DNA of 64,000 nucleotides. It comes from an uncultured Litoreibacter sp. (GTDB taxonomy: Bacteria; Pseudomonadota; Alphaproteobacteria; Rhodobacterales; Rhodobacteraceae). This document shows positions 17,435 to 25,613 of this stretch, one piece after another. Position numbers and translations under genes: made by a program. The notes beneath the pieces were generated by a model, which saw nothing but the letters and a program-made list of their open reading frames with translations, did not search any database and had not been told where the DNA came from. Location: positions 1,354,001-1,418,000 of the forward strand of contig CANLUY010000001.1 of assembly GCA_947494435.1 (NCBI GenBank). The letters are read 5' to 3'. Within the stretch, counting starts at the first letter, position 1; each line of letters opens with the position of its first letter.

Positions 17435-18295
17435 ATGCTGACGCGTGCTTTCAAATTGTCGCTGCCCACCGTGCAGACGACCAGTGTGATCTTCGCTAGC
17501 CCACATAGTGGGCGCGAATATCCACGTGCATTCCTCAGGAAATCAGTGCTGGATGAGCTTGCGATCCGGTCCTCCGAAGACGCATTTATGGATATGATCG
17601 TCAATAGTGCGCCGTCTTGTGGTGCGCCGCTTTTGCTGGCGCGTATGCCGCGCGCATTCCTCGATCTGAACAGATCTTGCGATGAAATGGACCCCGCTGT
17701 TGTTGAGGGCGTGCGTCAGGTTACCCATAATCCCCGTATCTCTAGCGGCTTGGGTGTGGTGCCGCGTGTTGTCTCGAACGGACGGGCCATCTATCGCGGT
17801 AAATTGAAAATGGCGGAAGCCCAAGCTCGATTGGCTGATTACTGGCACCCCTATCATAATCAACTGGCGAGCTTGGTCAGAGAGACGCGCCGTGACTTTG
17901 GCGAAGCAATTCTGATCGATTGCCACTCGATGCCCCATGAGGCTGTCGATGCGATTGCGCAAAAAGGGCTGCTCCGTCCTGAAGTTGTCTTAGGTGATCG
18001 GTTCGGAGCGTCGGCTGAAGGCGGAATTGTGGATCGGATCGAGCAGATATTTTTGGATGCAGGGCTTCGGGTCAGCCGCAATGCACCTTTTGCCGGTGCT
18101 TACACGACCCAGCAATATGGCCGGCCTTCTCAAAATCAACATGCTGTTCAGATTGAAATTGACCGTGCGCTTTATATGAACGAGCTGCGCGTGCGTCCGA
18201 ATGGAAATTTTGACAATTTCCGCGCCATCATGACCCGGATCATTGCGGAGCTGTCAGATATCGGACGTAAGAAAGTGTCCATGGCCGCCGAATAA
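17435..18295 (+). CDS. N-formylglutamate amidohydrolase family protein
   Basis: 286 residues. Conserved blocks include FASPHSGREYP (about 21-31), RMPRAFLDLNRSCDEMDP (about 69-86), ILIDCHSMPHEA (about 154) and NAPFAGAYTTQQYG (about 214). These histidine- and acid-containing blocks are the metal-site motifs of the N-formylglutamate amidohydrolase family, which hydrolyses N-formylglutamate or related N-acyl amino acids. No hut genes are next to it, so a role in histidine breakdown is not supported locally. It is convergent with dinB with one base between the stops. Confidence 0.85.
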   Translation: MLTRAFKLSLPTVQTTSVIFASPHSGREYPRAFLRKSVLDELAIRSSEDAFMDMIVNSAPSCGAPLLLARMPRAFLDLNRSCDEMDPAVVEGVRQVTHNPRISSGLGVVPRVVSNGRAIYRGKLKMAEAQARLADYWHPYHNQLASLVRETRRDFGEAILIDCHSMPHEAVDAIAQKGLLRPEVVLGDRFGASAEGGIVDRIEQIFLDAGLRVSRNAPFAGAYTTQQYGRPSQNQHAVQIEIDRALYMNELRVRPNGNFDNFRAIMTRIIAELSDIGRKKVSMAAE

Positions 18296-18296
18296 C

Positions 18297-19550
18297 TCAG
18301 CGCAACGCACGTCCTTTTACGATCGCATCGGGGCCAAATCTATTGCGGATCGCGTCGGTCGCACGCTCTGCATTGGTCCGTTTTGTCGAGTCTGGATCAA
18401 GCAAGTCACCTGAGCGGTCGGCATCTGTTTCCGGGGTAAGATCAGAAATCCCGACACCCAGCAGCCGATAGGGCCCTTTATGGCCGGTACTGTCGAACAG
18501 ATCACGCGCGGTCCGATAAATTTTGTCGGCAATCTGTGTCGCATCTCTCAGTGAATGACGGCGCGTGATGAGTTTGAAATCAGCCGTCTTCAGTTTGAGC
18601 GTCACAACACGACCTGCAATACCTTTAGCCTTGGCGCGATCAGACACTTTTTCCGACATCCGCCAGATGTGGCCGTCCAGAATGTCTATGTTGGCCGTGT
18701 CATCATGAAATGTCGTCTCATTGGAGATACCTTTTACCGGTGTGTGGGCGGAGACGCGACGCCTGTCCTGTCCTCGCGCCAAATGCCATAGTCGATCTCC
18801 CATCGAGCCAAATTTCGCACCAAGGTCTTTTCTGTCCCATCTCAGCAGATCAGAGAAGGTACGAATGCCAGCTTTCTCTAAGCTTTCGCGAGTGACTGCC
18901 CCAACCCCCCAGATCATCGAGACAGGTTTGTCTCGTAGGAACGCGTCGGTTTCTGCTTTGCCAATCACGGACAACCCCCGTGGTTTGTCGAGGTCGGAGG
19001 CCACTTTCGCGAGAAACTTGTTATGGCTGAGACCTACAGAGCCAGAGATACCCAGCTCGCTCTCCATTTGATTGACCAGTTTCGTCATCATGACGGCTGG
19101 GGGGTGGCCGTGCAGAGTCTCAGTGCCAGTAAGGTCGAGGAAGGCCTCGTCAAGTGAGAGGGGTTCGATTGATGGGGTCAGGTTTTCCATCATCTGCCGG
19201 ATTTGTTGTGAAACTTGGACATAAACGTCCATGCGTCCGCGCACGACGACCGCTTCAGGGCACAGCTTGAGCGCTTTGAACATTGGCATGGCGGAGCGGA
19301 CGCCTTTGATCCGAGCGATATAGCAGGCGGTTGAGACGACGCCGCGACGCCCGCCGCCGATGATGACGGGCTTGTCGCGGAGTTCAGGATTGTCGCGTTT
19401 TTCGACTGACGCGTAGAAGGCGTCGCAATCCATGTGGGCGATGGATAGGTCGAACAGTTCGGGGTGAGCGATCACGCGCGGCGACCTGCAGGACGGGCAG
19501 CGGGGGCCGTCTTGGAATTCGGTCAGACATGTGCGGCAGAGTGCGGGCAT
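18297..19550 (-). CDS. dinB: DNA polymerase IV with N-terminal zinc ribbon
   Basis: 417-residue Y-family translesion polymerase. The start at 19550 gives MPALCRTCLTEF: cysteines 5, 8, 18 and 21 form a CxxC...CxxC zinc ribbon ahead of the catalytic core. The core has the metal-binding HMDCDAFYASVE (about 41-52), SLDEAFLDL (about 138-146), the helix-hairpin-helix region WGVGAVTRESL and a little-finger domain ending KGRALR. It copies past lesions at low fidelity. No alphaproteobacterial LexA box (GTTC-N7-GTTC) is visible in the 82-bp gap to the next gene. Confidence 0.92.
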   Translation of the reverse strand: MPALCRTCLTEFQDGPRCPSCRSPRVIAHPELFDLSIAHMDCDAFYASVEKRDNPELRDKPVIIGGGRRGVVSTACYIARIKGVRSAMPMFKALKLCPEAVVVRGRMDVYVQVSQQIRQMMENLTPSIEPLSLDEAFLDLTGTETLHGHPPAVMMTKLVNQMESELGISGSVGLSHNKFLAKVASDLDKPRGLSVIGKAETDAFLRDKPVSMIWGVGAVTRESLEKAGIRTFSDLLRWDRKDLGAKFGSMGDRLWHLARGQDRRRVSAHTPVKGISNETTFHDDTANIDILDGHIWRMSEKVSDRAKAKGIAGRVVTLKLKTADFKLITRRHSLRDATQIADKIYRTARDLFDSTGHKGPYRLLGVGISDLTPETDADRSGDLLDPDSTKRTNAERATDAIRNRFGPDAIVKGRALR

Positions 19551-19632
19551 GGCTATGATTTTAGCACGCGCTTGGATGGGTGGACAGCGGGCTACTGACA
19601 GATATCGTGTGGAGAGATCGGGAGGGGATACC

Positions 19633-20499
19633 ATGAAGCTGGGTGTGATTTGTGACGGGATCAGTCGGGACCTGAGCCGTGCCGTCGACGTAATGGATGA
19701 GTTCGGGTTGGAGTATGCGGAACTTCAGTACGTTTGGGATACCGAGGTCGGGGATCACTCGCGGGCTGAGGTGATGGAGATGGATGCGCTGCTGAGGGAC
19801 CGAGGGAAGCCGGTGGCGTGTGTGTCGCGGCATCTCTTTGCGGGGATGACGGTGGCGAATGAACCCGGGGATGCGCTGCATCTGAAGCACATGGATGCGT
19901 TGAAGCGGGTGATTGGGGTGGCGGATGTTTTGGGATCGCCGCTGGTCAGGATCATGACGCCGAAGAAAGAGCAGATACTTTGGGGATCGCATGGCGCTGA
20001 GGTCTGGAATGTAGCGCAGGGGGCGTGGGAGAGGGTTCTGCCGTTGATCGCGCCGGCTGTGGAGGTGGCGCGGGATGCGGGGGTTCGGTTGGTTGTTGAG
20101 ACGGGCAACGGGACGATGGTGAACTCAAATTTCACGGCGCGGAAGTTGATTGATGAGCTGGATGCGAAGGATGTGCTGCAGGTATTGTGGGACCCGGCGA
20201 ATAATTGTTGGTGCCATGAGCGGGCGTATCCTGAGGGGTATGAACTGGTTCGGGACGGATATCTTGGGCATGTTCATATCAAGGATGTCGTGGCTGATAC
20301 GGCGCGGGCTTATCTGGAGGTGAAACCGCTGGGTGAGGGGCAGTTGGGGGCTTTGTTTGAGCCGATGGCTGAGGCGATGCGGGGGGATTTATATGACGGG
20401 GTGATCTCGTTCGAGAGTGTGTATCACCCCGGAAATCTTGATTTCGAGGCGGGATTTCGGGGGTCGATTTTGAGGTTCAAAGAGATTTTCGGAAGGTGA
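19633..20499 (+). CDS. Sugar phosphate isomerase/epimerase-type TIM-barrel protein
   Basis: 288 residues of the xylose-isomerase-like/AP-endonuclease 2 superfamily. The start at 19633 follows a GGGAGGGG Shine-Dalgarno. Barrel strands include KLGVICDGISR, VRLVVETGNGTM, VLQVLWDPANNCW and GHVHIKDV; the Glu, Asp and His residues at strand ends are the usual divalent-metal ligands. The substrate is unknown. It is divergent from dinB and followed by AT-rich DNA, so it marks the left edge of the island next door. Confidence 0.8.
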   Translation: MKLGVICDGISRDLSRAVDVMDEFGLEYAELQYVWDTEVGDHSRAEVMEMDALLRDRGKPVACVSRHLFAGMTVANEPGDALHLKHMDALKRVIGVADVLGSPLVRIMTPKKEQILWGSHGAEVWNVAQGAWERVLPLIAPAVEVARDAGVRLVVETGNGTMVNSNFTARKLIDELDAKDVLQVLWDPANNCWCHERAYPEGYELVRDGYLGHVHIKDVVADTARAYLEVKPLGEGQLGALFEPMAEAMRGDLYDGVISFESVYHPGNLDFEAGFRGSILRFKEIFGR

Positions 20500-20750
20500 T
20501 GGGGCCCCGGATGTGCCCTCCCCCGCATGCGGGGAATTGCATATCATACTGATTTTATGTGTTTTTCTTGTTTTTTAGGGATTTGTTAAGGTGGCGTTTT
20601 AGAGTTGTGTTCCCCAACGCTTCGGCTGATGCGAGGGTGTTGCCCTGATGAAAAAGATATACAGGCATTTGTATATATACTTGAAATCAAGATACTTAGT
20701 CTGGAGGTTTTTTCTTCTTTTTAATTACTTAAGGCATTTTGGAGTTCCTT
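20500..20750. other. Non-coding, AT-rich left flank of the TIGR04141 gene
   Basis: About 250 bp without a credible gene. It begins with the perfect palindrome CCCCGCATGCGGGG (20521-20534) and then becomes AT-rich. A segment with CTTCGGCTGAT and GGGTGTTGCCCTG (20610-20647) resembles one at 23002-23056 on the far side of the island. GGAG at 20741-20744 serves as Shine-Dalgarno for the next gene. Confidence 0.5.
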
Positions 20751-22487
20751 GTGGACAATCACGAAATCGAAATATCACAGATGTCATTCTTCTTAGCTAA
20801 GCCCGGAAATGATTTTGAAAGCGTAATAGTCGGAGCAAAGGAACTAAAAGGTAATTTAGCGTTCTCGCAGCATGATTTTAAGGTTGATGGTTCAAAATGC
20901 AGATTCATGTACTTCGAGACCAGTACAACAAAGAATAATCCTAAGTGGCTTGATTTTATCAACATTCAGATTGACAAAAACCAACCCAAGTTTAGCGGTA
21001 CTGCACGAAGTCCGAACGGAATTCTCCTGACGCATATAAATGACAGGGTATTGCTAACAACCTTTGGGCGAGCGTCAATCAGCTACGTTCTCCGACTGAA
21101 TTTAGAGAGTGATTTTGGAATTAGAACTTCGATGAACATGTGTGGGAATGAAGAAATTCGTCAAACCAAAAGTCAAAATAGTTCGATTACTACTACCCAG
21201 ATTGATCGCCAAGTAAGCAAGCCGTCAGATACATTCGCGTTTGGACTTAGCGAGTCAGAGGACCTTAAATATATTTCCGCTCGAATGAAGGGGAGCCCAA
21301 ATATCACGCTCCAAGGCAGAGACCGGCTTACGGTCAAAATTACTGAGAAGGACAGGCTAACTTGGGATAACATTATTACAAAATGTACGGAATTTCTGGT
21401 CGCCTATGAGAAAGAAGATTTCAAGAAGCTATTCCCAAACTACAAAAATTTTGCACCAGCGACAGAGGAGGATGTTAAAAAACTAGATGTAATCTTGATG
21501 GATGTGCTCAAAGCAAAGGATACTGAGAGGCTCCAATTGTGCATTCCGGAATTCGTACAGGATGATGACTTTTGTTTTACTTACACCAACAAGAAGAAGC
21601 AGGATAACATTGTTTACCCCCATTTAGATGTCGTTCAACTTTATCATCATCTCCAGTTGAGCAAACTAACTTCTAACTACCTAAAAAACAAAGATATCTT
21701 CGCCTACTCTTTGGAGGAGGACCAAGTGTTGTCTTATAAGAAATGGTCCATCTACAGCTGCTTGCTATTTGAAACGGAGCTTGATGATCGGTTTTTTATT
21801 TTGTCAGATGGTGCTTGGCGTGAAGTCGAAAAGGACTTCTACAAGTCGATAATAGAGTTCACCAACAACCAAATAACGGTAACTGATTGTGTTAGTAACT
21901 GCCTGAACATTGCGATTAATGATGATAAGAAAATGCAAAATAGAGAAGAAATTTTTAATAACGAAGCCTGCAATCGAAATCCTAGTTGGGTAAAGTTTGA
22001 CCAAGCCAGGCTCAGAATCGGCTCCGGTCGTTCGGACAAAGAGTTTTGTGATATTCTAGCTATGCTTGACGAGGAATTCGTTGATATCATTCATTGCAAG
22101 CCGCTAAAGAACTCTACCTCAATCAATTATCTGTTCTCTCAAGCTAAATTTTATGGTGATGCATTTTTGCAGGACGAAGAGTTCTTAAAGCAGATAAGAG
22201 CTCACATTGAGAAGTCTGAGTGCACTAAAAAGCAAAAATACCTCGATCATATTGGTGATGATATCGAAGCGATCTATGGTCAAGATTATCAGATTAGGTT
22301 GTGGTTATTATATGACAACGCCAAGTCAGCCCCGACCGTTGACGACATTCCACTCATAGCAAAATACGAATTGATGCTGATGCATGATCATCTACGGCGT
22401 GTTTCAAAATTTCATAAGGTCTTGCTTAGTTTTGTTCCTGTCAAACGCGTGAACTACCAGTCGGCAAAGAAACCAAAGGCTGCGTGA
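20751..22487 (+). CDS. TIGR04141/DUF6119-type sporadically distributed protein
   Basis: 578 residues from a GTG at 20751 (GGAG seven bases upstream); a TTG at 20739 is the alternative. It has no signal peptide or membrane helix. Resemblance to TIGR04141 rests on the long mixed architecture, FILSDGAWREVEKDFY (about 360, family form close to LSxGKWYEIDKDF) and CDILAM, VDIIHCKPL and STSINYLFSQ (about 435-460, family form close to FIHVKRxxxSSxLSHLFSQG). The family has a patchy distribution and is often suspected of a defence role. Codon use and base composition are strikingly AT-rich compared with neighbours, which points to horizontal transfer. No partner gene is adjacent. Biochemical function unknown. 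Confidence 0.75.
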   Translation: MDNHEIEISQMSFFLAKPGNDFESVIVGAKELKGNLAFSQHDFKVDGSKCRFMYFETSTTKNNPKWLDFINIQIDKNQPKFSGTARSPNGILLTHINDRVLLTTFGRASISYVLRLNLESDFGIRTSMNMCGNEEIRQTKSQNSSITTTQIDRQVSKPSDTFAFGLSESEDLKYISARMKGSPNITLQGRDRLTVKITEKDRLTWDNIITKCTEFLVAYEKEDFKKLFPNYKNFAPATEEDVKKLDVILMDVLKAKDTERLQLCIPEFVQDDDFCFTYTNKKKQDNIVYPHLDVVQLYHHLQLSKLTSNYLKNKDIFAYSLEEDQVLSYKKWSIYSCLLFETELDDRFFILSDGAWREVEKDFYKSIIEFTNNQITVTDCVSNCLNIAINDDKKMQNREEIFNNEACNRNPSWVKFDQARLRIGSGRSDKEFCDILAMLDEEFVDIIHCKPLKNSTSINYLFSQAKFYGDAFLQDEEFLKQIRAHIEKSECTKKQKYLDHIGDDIEAIYGQDYQIRLWLLYDNAKSAPTVDDIPLIAKYELMLMHDHLRRVSKFHKVLLSFVPVKRVNYQSAKKPKAA

Positions 22488-23082
22488 GTCGGGGCATACA
22501 GTCAAAAGGTTAGAATACAGCGGCCGACCCGGGAGGCATCTGAGGCGTGTGGGTGGCTGGATGTGGTCTCAGATTTTCCGGCGGTATTTCTATTTGAGAC
22601 GGTACAAAAGCGCTCTCCGGGGGAGCGTCTCGGGCATCTTTGATGCCCTGCAGGTAAGGGTCGGGCGCTGCCCGTCGGTTCCCTCCGGGCGGGAGATTGG
22701 TTCTGCTGGTTTGCAAGTGGTGATGGGTTTGGTGGGCGAACATTTTTGTACTGCACGCGTTAGATTGCTCCACCCTACAAGCTGAGAATTGAGCCGGGGC
22801 AATGCCTGACCGAGGGCTGGTGTTCCAGCGGTGGTGCGGTAGTGCTTTATGGTGGCATAGTACATTCCTCAGAAATTCTGTAGGCGAGGGGTGGAAAAAC
22901 ACCTGCCGTCAAACCGCAGGTTTGCCTTCGGCAAAACGGGGCGCCTCTCGGGCATCTGCGATGCCCTGCCGGTCATAGTCTGGCATTGGTCCGGCGCCTT
23001 CGGCTTGATTCCGGACCCAAGTGGGACATCGAATATCGGTTGGGGGTGATGCCCTGCTAAGCGGCAGTTGCTTCGCCCCCAC
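22488..23082. other. Palindrome-rich non-coding region (595 bp)
   Basis: No credible gene. It contains many small inverted repeats, including two copies of a CTCGGGCATC-NNN-GATGCCCTGC hairpin (around 22631-22652 and 22938-22959), CGCTCTCC/GGGGAGCG near 22611, a GTCCGG/CCGGAC pair around 22990-23018 and a GGGGG...CCCCC pair at 23042-23080. It sits at the right edge of the AT-rich island and may be remnant element DNA. Confidence 0.5.
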
Positions 23083-23925
23083 CTAATTCACTGGCGATAG
23101 TTTGTAGATGACCTCGTCCATGGCCATTTTGCACAGCATACCAGTCGCATCGGGGCCGGTGAGGATGAGGGCCCAGCCGTCGGGGCGGAGTTCTCGGCGA
23201 ATGTGCAGATTTTTGGCGAGCTCGGCGGAGCGGGTCGGGTTTTTGGGGCGTTTGAGCCGCGGCGCACCGGCGAGGATTTGTTCGGCCTCGTCAATGATGG
23301 GGGCGATCAGGGCGTAGGCTGTCTCCGTATCTTTGGGCTGGTGGCGGGCGATGGCCTCGAACGCCAAATCCTGCAGGCCCGCGCGTTGCAAGGTGGCGAG
23401 GCGGAGGAGTTTGCGCTCTGACAGGCCATGCGGTTCGCGCAAGACGCCGCTGAAATCCTGAACGACGGAGGCGAGCGTGCGCAGGCGGCTGGTTTTCTGT
23501 GTCGTGGCGAGCGGGTGAAGGGCGGCGATGGCCTCGTCCGGGGTGTTGAAGAGTTGGCGGTCCACGGCCTCCACGATGGTGCGGGCGCGGTCCCATGGGG
23601 AGAGTTGGGCGCGGATCTCATTTTCGGCAACCATGTCGGCCATGGCTTCCGAGATGGTGTCGGGCGTGCGGATGAAGGCGGGGATGGTGGCCCAGCGGTC
23701 ATTCATGTCGTGCAAGGCTTGATAGGCGGTGAGGCGGCGGTAGCCGGAGATCAGGGCGAAGGGGATGTCGCCCTCAATCGGGAAGACCTCGATGGGTTGG
23801 CGCAGGCCGGTTTTGGCGATGGAGTTGAGCAGCTCAGCCGCGGCGTCGGGCGTGTCGTGGGAGCGGTCACGGGGCAGGGCGTCTTTGTCGATGTCATGGA
23901 GCGGGAGATGGGTGATGTCGTGCAT
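23083..23925 (-). CDS. Orphan ParB/RepB-like DNA-binding protein
   Basis: 280 residues from the ATG at 23925; the frame stays open further upstream but that stretch is low-complexity and runs antisense into the SPFH gene. An N-terminal ParB/Srx-type domain has LRQPIEVFPI and ISGYRRLTAYQAL, then ENEIRAQLSPWDRA (helix-turn-helix entry region) and a long helical C-terminus. ParB proteins bind parS and hydrolyse CTP. No parA and no obvious parS is near, so this is more likely a plasmid-derived or regulatory ParB homologue than the chromosome partition protein. Confidence 0.75.
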   Translation of the reverse strand: MHDITHLPLHDIDKDALPRDRSHDTPDAAAELLNSIAKTGLRQPIEVFPIEGDIPFALISGYRRLTAYQALHDMNDRWATIPAFIRTPDTISEAMADMVAENEIRAQLSPWDRARTIVEAVDRQLFNTPDEAIAALHPLATTQKTSRLRTLASVVQDFSGVLREPHGLSERKLLRLATLQRAGLQDLAFEAIARHQPKDTETAYALIAPIIDEAEQILAGAPRLKRPKNPTRSAELAKNLHIRRELRPDGWALILTGPDATGMLCKMAMDEVIYKLSPVN

Positions 23926-24076
23926 GGGCGGCCTTGTCCTGTTGGGCTTCGGCGGCTTGGGTATCTGAGTGTGGTTAACGTGCCATGACGCGTGCGAACG
24001 GTGTGTTTCCAGCGGATTTTCCTTCAAAACCGGGGGGTGAGGCCCCATATGGAGGGGAAACACGAGAGGAATTGGT

Positions 24077-24970
24077 ATGGATATTGAGAGCTTTGTGACG
24101 GGATTTGTGTCCAATGGTGGCTGGCTGCTGCTGTTGTTTGTGCTGCTTGTGGTGGTGGTGCTGGCGAGTGTGCGGATCGTGCCGCAATCGCAGAAATACG
24201 TGGTGGAGCGGTTTGGCAAGCTGCGGTCGGTGCTGGGGCCGGGGATCAATCTGATCATGCCGTTCTTTGACCGTGTGGCGCACAAGATATCCATTCTGGA
24301 ACGGCAGTTGCCGACAAATTCGCAGGACGCGATCACGAGTGACAACGTGTTGGTGCAGGTGGAGACGTCGGTGTTTTACCGGATCATCGAGCCTGAGAAG
24401 ACGGTGTATCGTATCCGTGACATTGATGCGGCGATTGCGACGACGGTTGCGGGGATTGTGCGCTCCGAGATCGGGACGTTGGAATTGGACGAGGTACAGT
24501 CGAACAGGGCGCAGTTGATCACGCGGATTCAGGGCGCTTTGGAGAAGGTCGTGGATGACTGGGGGATCGAGGTCACGCGGGCCGAGATTTTGGACGTCAA
24601 TCTGGACGAGGCGACGCGGGCTGCGATGTTGCAGCAGTTGAATGCGGAGCGGGCGCGGCGGGCGCAGGTCACAGAAGCCGAAGGGTCGAAGCGGGCTGTG
24701 GAATTGAACGCGGATGCGGAGCTTTATGCGGCGGAGCAGACGGCGAAGGCGCGGCGGATCGCGGCGGATGCGGAGGCTTATGCAACGGGTGTCGTGGCGC
24801 AGGCGATTGCGGAGAACGGGCTTGAGGCGGCGCAGTATCAGGTGGCGCTGAAGCAAGTTGAGGCGCTGACGGCTGTGGGCTCTGGCGATGGCAAGCAGAC
24901 GATCTTGTTGCCGGCGCATGCTTTGGAGGCCTTCGGTGATGCGTTTGGATTACTGAAGGGGCGTAAGTGA
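24077..24970 (+). CDS. SPFH/Band 7 membrane protein (stomatin/QmcA type)
   Basis: 297 residues. An N-terminal transmembrane helix (about 12-32, Leu/Val rich) is followed by a Band 7 domain: VPQSQKYVVERFGKL, GPGINLIMPFFDRV, ERQLPTNSQDAIT and VETSVFYRI. A long Ala/Glu-rich coiled coil (about 180-260) and the conserved tail ILLPAHALEAFGD follow. Family members form large rings in membrane microdomains and act as scaffolds for proteases and transporters. It overlaps the NfeD gene by one base, the usual partner. Confidence 0.9.
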   Translation: MDIESFVTGFVSNGGWLLLLFVLLVVVVLASVRIVPQSQKYVVERFGKLRSVLGPGINLIMPFFDRVAHKISILERQLPTNSQDAITSDNVLVQVETSVFYRIIEPEKTVYRIRDIDAAIATTVAGIVRSEIGTLELDEVQSNRAQLITRIQGALEKVVDDWGIEVTRAEILDVNLDEATRAAMLQQLNAERARRAQVTEAEGSKRAVELNADAELYAAEQTAKARRIAADAEAYATGVVAQAIAENGLEAAQYQVALKQVEALTAVGSGDGKQTILLPAHALEAFGDAFGLLKGRK

Positions 24971-25257
24971 TGGGGTGGTCTGAGTACTGGGTTTGGTTTG
25001 CTGCCGCCATCGTGCTGGGCATTCTGGAGATACTTGCGCCGGGTTACATCTTGCTGGGCTTTGCGATTGCTGCCGGATTGATCGGGTTTGTGTTTTTGTT
25101 TGAGGGCGGGCTTGCGGGCTACCTTGCGGGCAGTTTGCCGGTGACGCTGGTGGTCTTTGCCGCTGTGGCTTTGGTGGTTTGGGTCGTCATGCGTAAACTG
25201 TTTGGCGCACGAGAAGGCTCGGTGAAAGTCTGGGAAAAAGACATCAACGACAACTGA
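24970..25257 (+). CDS. Short NfeD-family membrane protein
   Basis: 95 residues, starting at an ATG that overlaps the SPFH stop (TGATG). Two or three hydrophobic helices (WVWFAAAIVLGILEILAPGY, then LLGFAIAAGLIGFVFLF, then LVVFAAVALVVWVVM) match the membrane part of NfeD proteins. The C-terminal OB-fold of full-length NfeD is absent. SPFH and NfeD proteins typically work together in membrane quality control. A strong terminator follows. Confidence 0.85.
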   Translation: MGWSEYWVWFAAAIVLGILEILAPGYILLGFAIAAGLIGFVFLFEGGLAGYLAGSLPVTLVVFAAVALVVWVVMRKLFGAREGSVKVWEKDINDN

Positions 25258-25283
25258 TCCCTTCGCGGAGTTAAAAGAATTGA

Positions 25284-25319
25284 AAAACCCCCGGCGGTCT
25301 GACGACCGTCGGGGGTTTT
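25284..25319 (+). terminator. Terminator of the SPFH/NfeD operon
   Basis: A 16-bp perfect stem (25284-25299 with 25304-25319) starts AAAACCCCCGG, has loop TGAC and ends GGGGGTTTT. Confidence 0.92.
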
Positions 25320-25404
25320 GCGTGAGGCGTCTTTCGGGCCTCGAGTCGCTTCGACCAGCGACGGGATTGCATATTTTTGGCAGGCAGAAGTCTGTGTTTC
25401 ATCC

Positions 25405-25613
25405 GTTTCACAGGATGTGAGGGAAATCTCACGGGGGCGTGAGGGTGTGGGCCGAAGTGGAGATATGTATGTGCGCAAAAGCGCAGAAGTTTGATATTTT
25501 TCAGTAAAACGTGCATTGAGGGCGGTGCTCGCAGGATGCATATTCGTCTCATCAAACGGCAACACGCCGCACACACACCGCCCCATAGGCACACACAAAA
25601 TTGGAGACCTAAA
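25405..25613 (+). promoter_or_regulatory. Promoter and leader of repeat-protein gene 3
   Basis: Block A reads TTTCACAGGATGTGA followed by CTCACGGGGGCGTGA (25406-25442). Block B is TGTGCGCAAAAGCGCA (25470-25485). The -35 TTGAGG (25516-25521) and -10 CATATT (25539-25544) are 17 nt apart, then the ATCAAACGGCAACACGCCG leader. Block spacings (65 and 134 bp) match the other two copies although 9 kb separates them. Confidence 0.7.

Noticed and set aside
19551-19632. LexA box for SOS control of dinB
   Set aside because: No GTTC-N7-GTTC or its complement is present in the gap.
22549-22785. Possible 78-residue protein in the palindrome-rich gap
   Set aside because: Its codons run through several hairpins, there is no ribosome-binding site, and composition is not protein-like.
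22631-22959. Possible CRISPR array from the repeated GGGCATC hairpin
   Set aside because: Only two copies about 300 bp apart, no regular spacers and no cas genes.
23083-23925. A plasmid partition locus
   Set aside because: No ParA, no parS-like repeats and no replication gene nearby.
23926-24345. N-terminal extension of the ParB-like gene
   Set aside because: The extra codons are Thr/Ser/Pro low complexity and run antisense through the start of the SPFH gene; the ParB domain starts after 23925.
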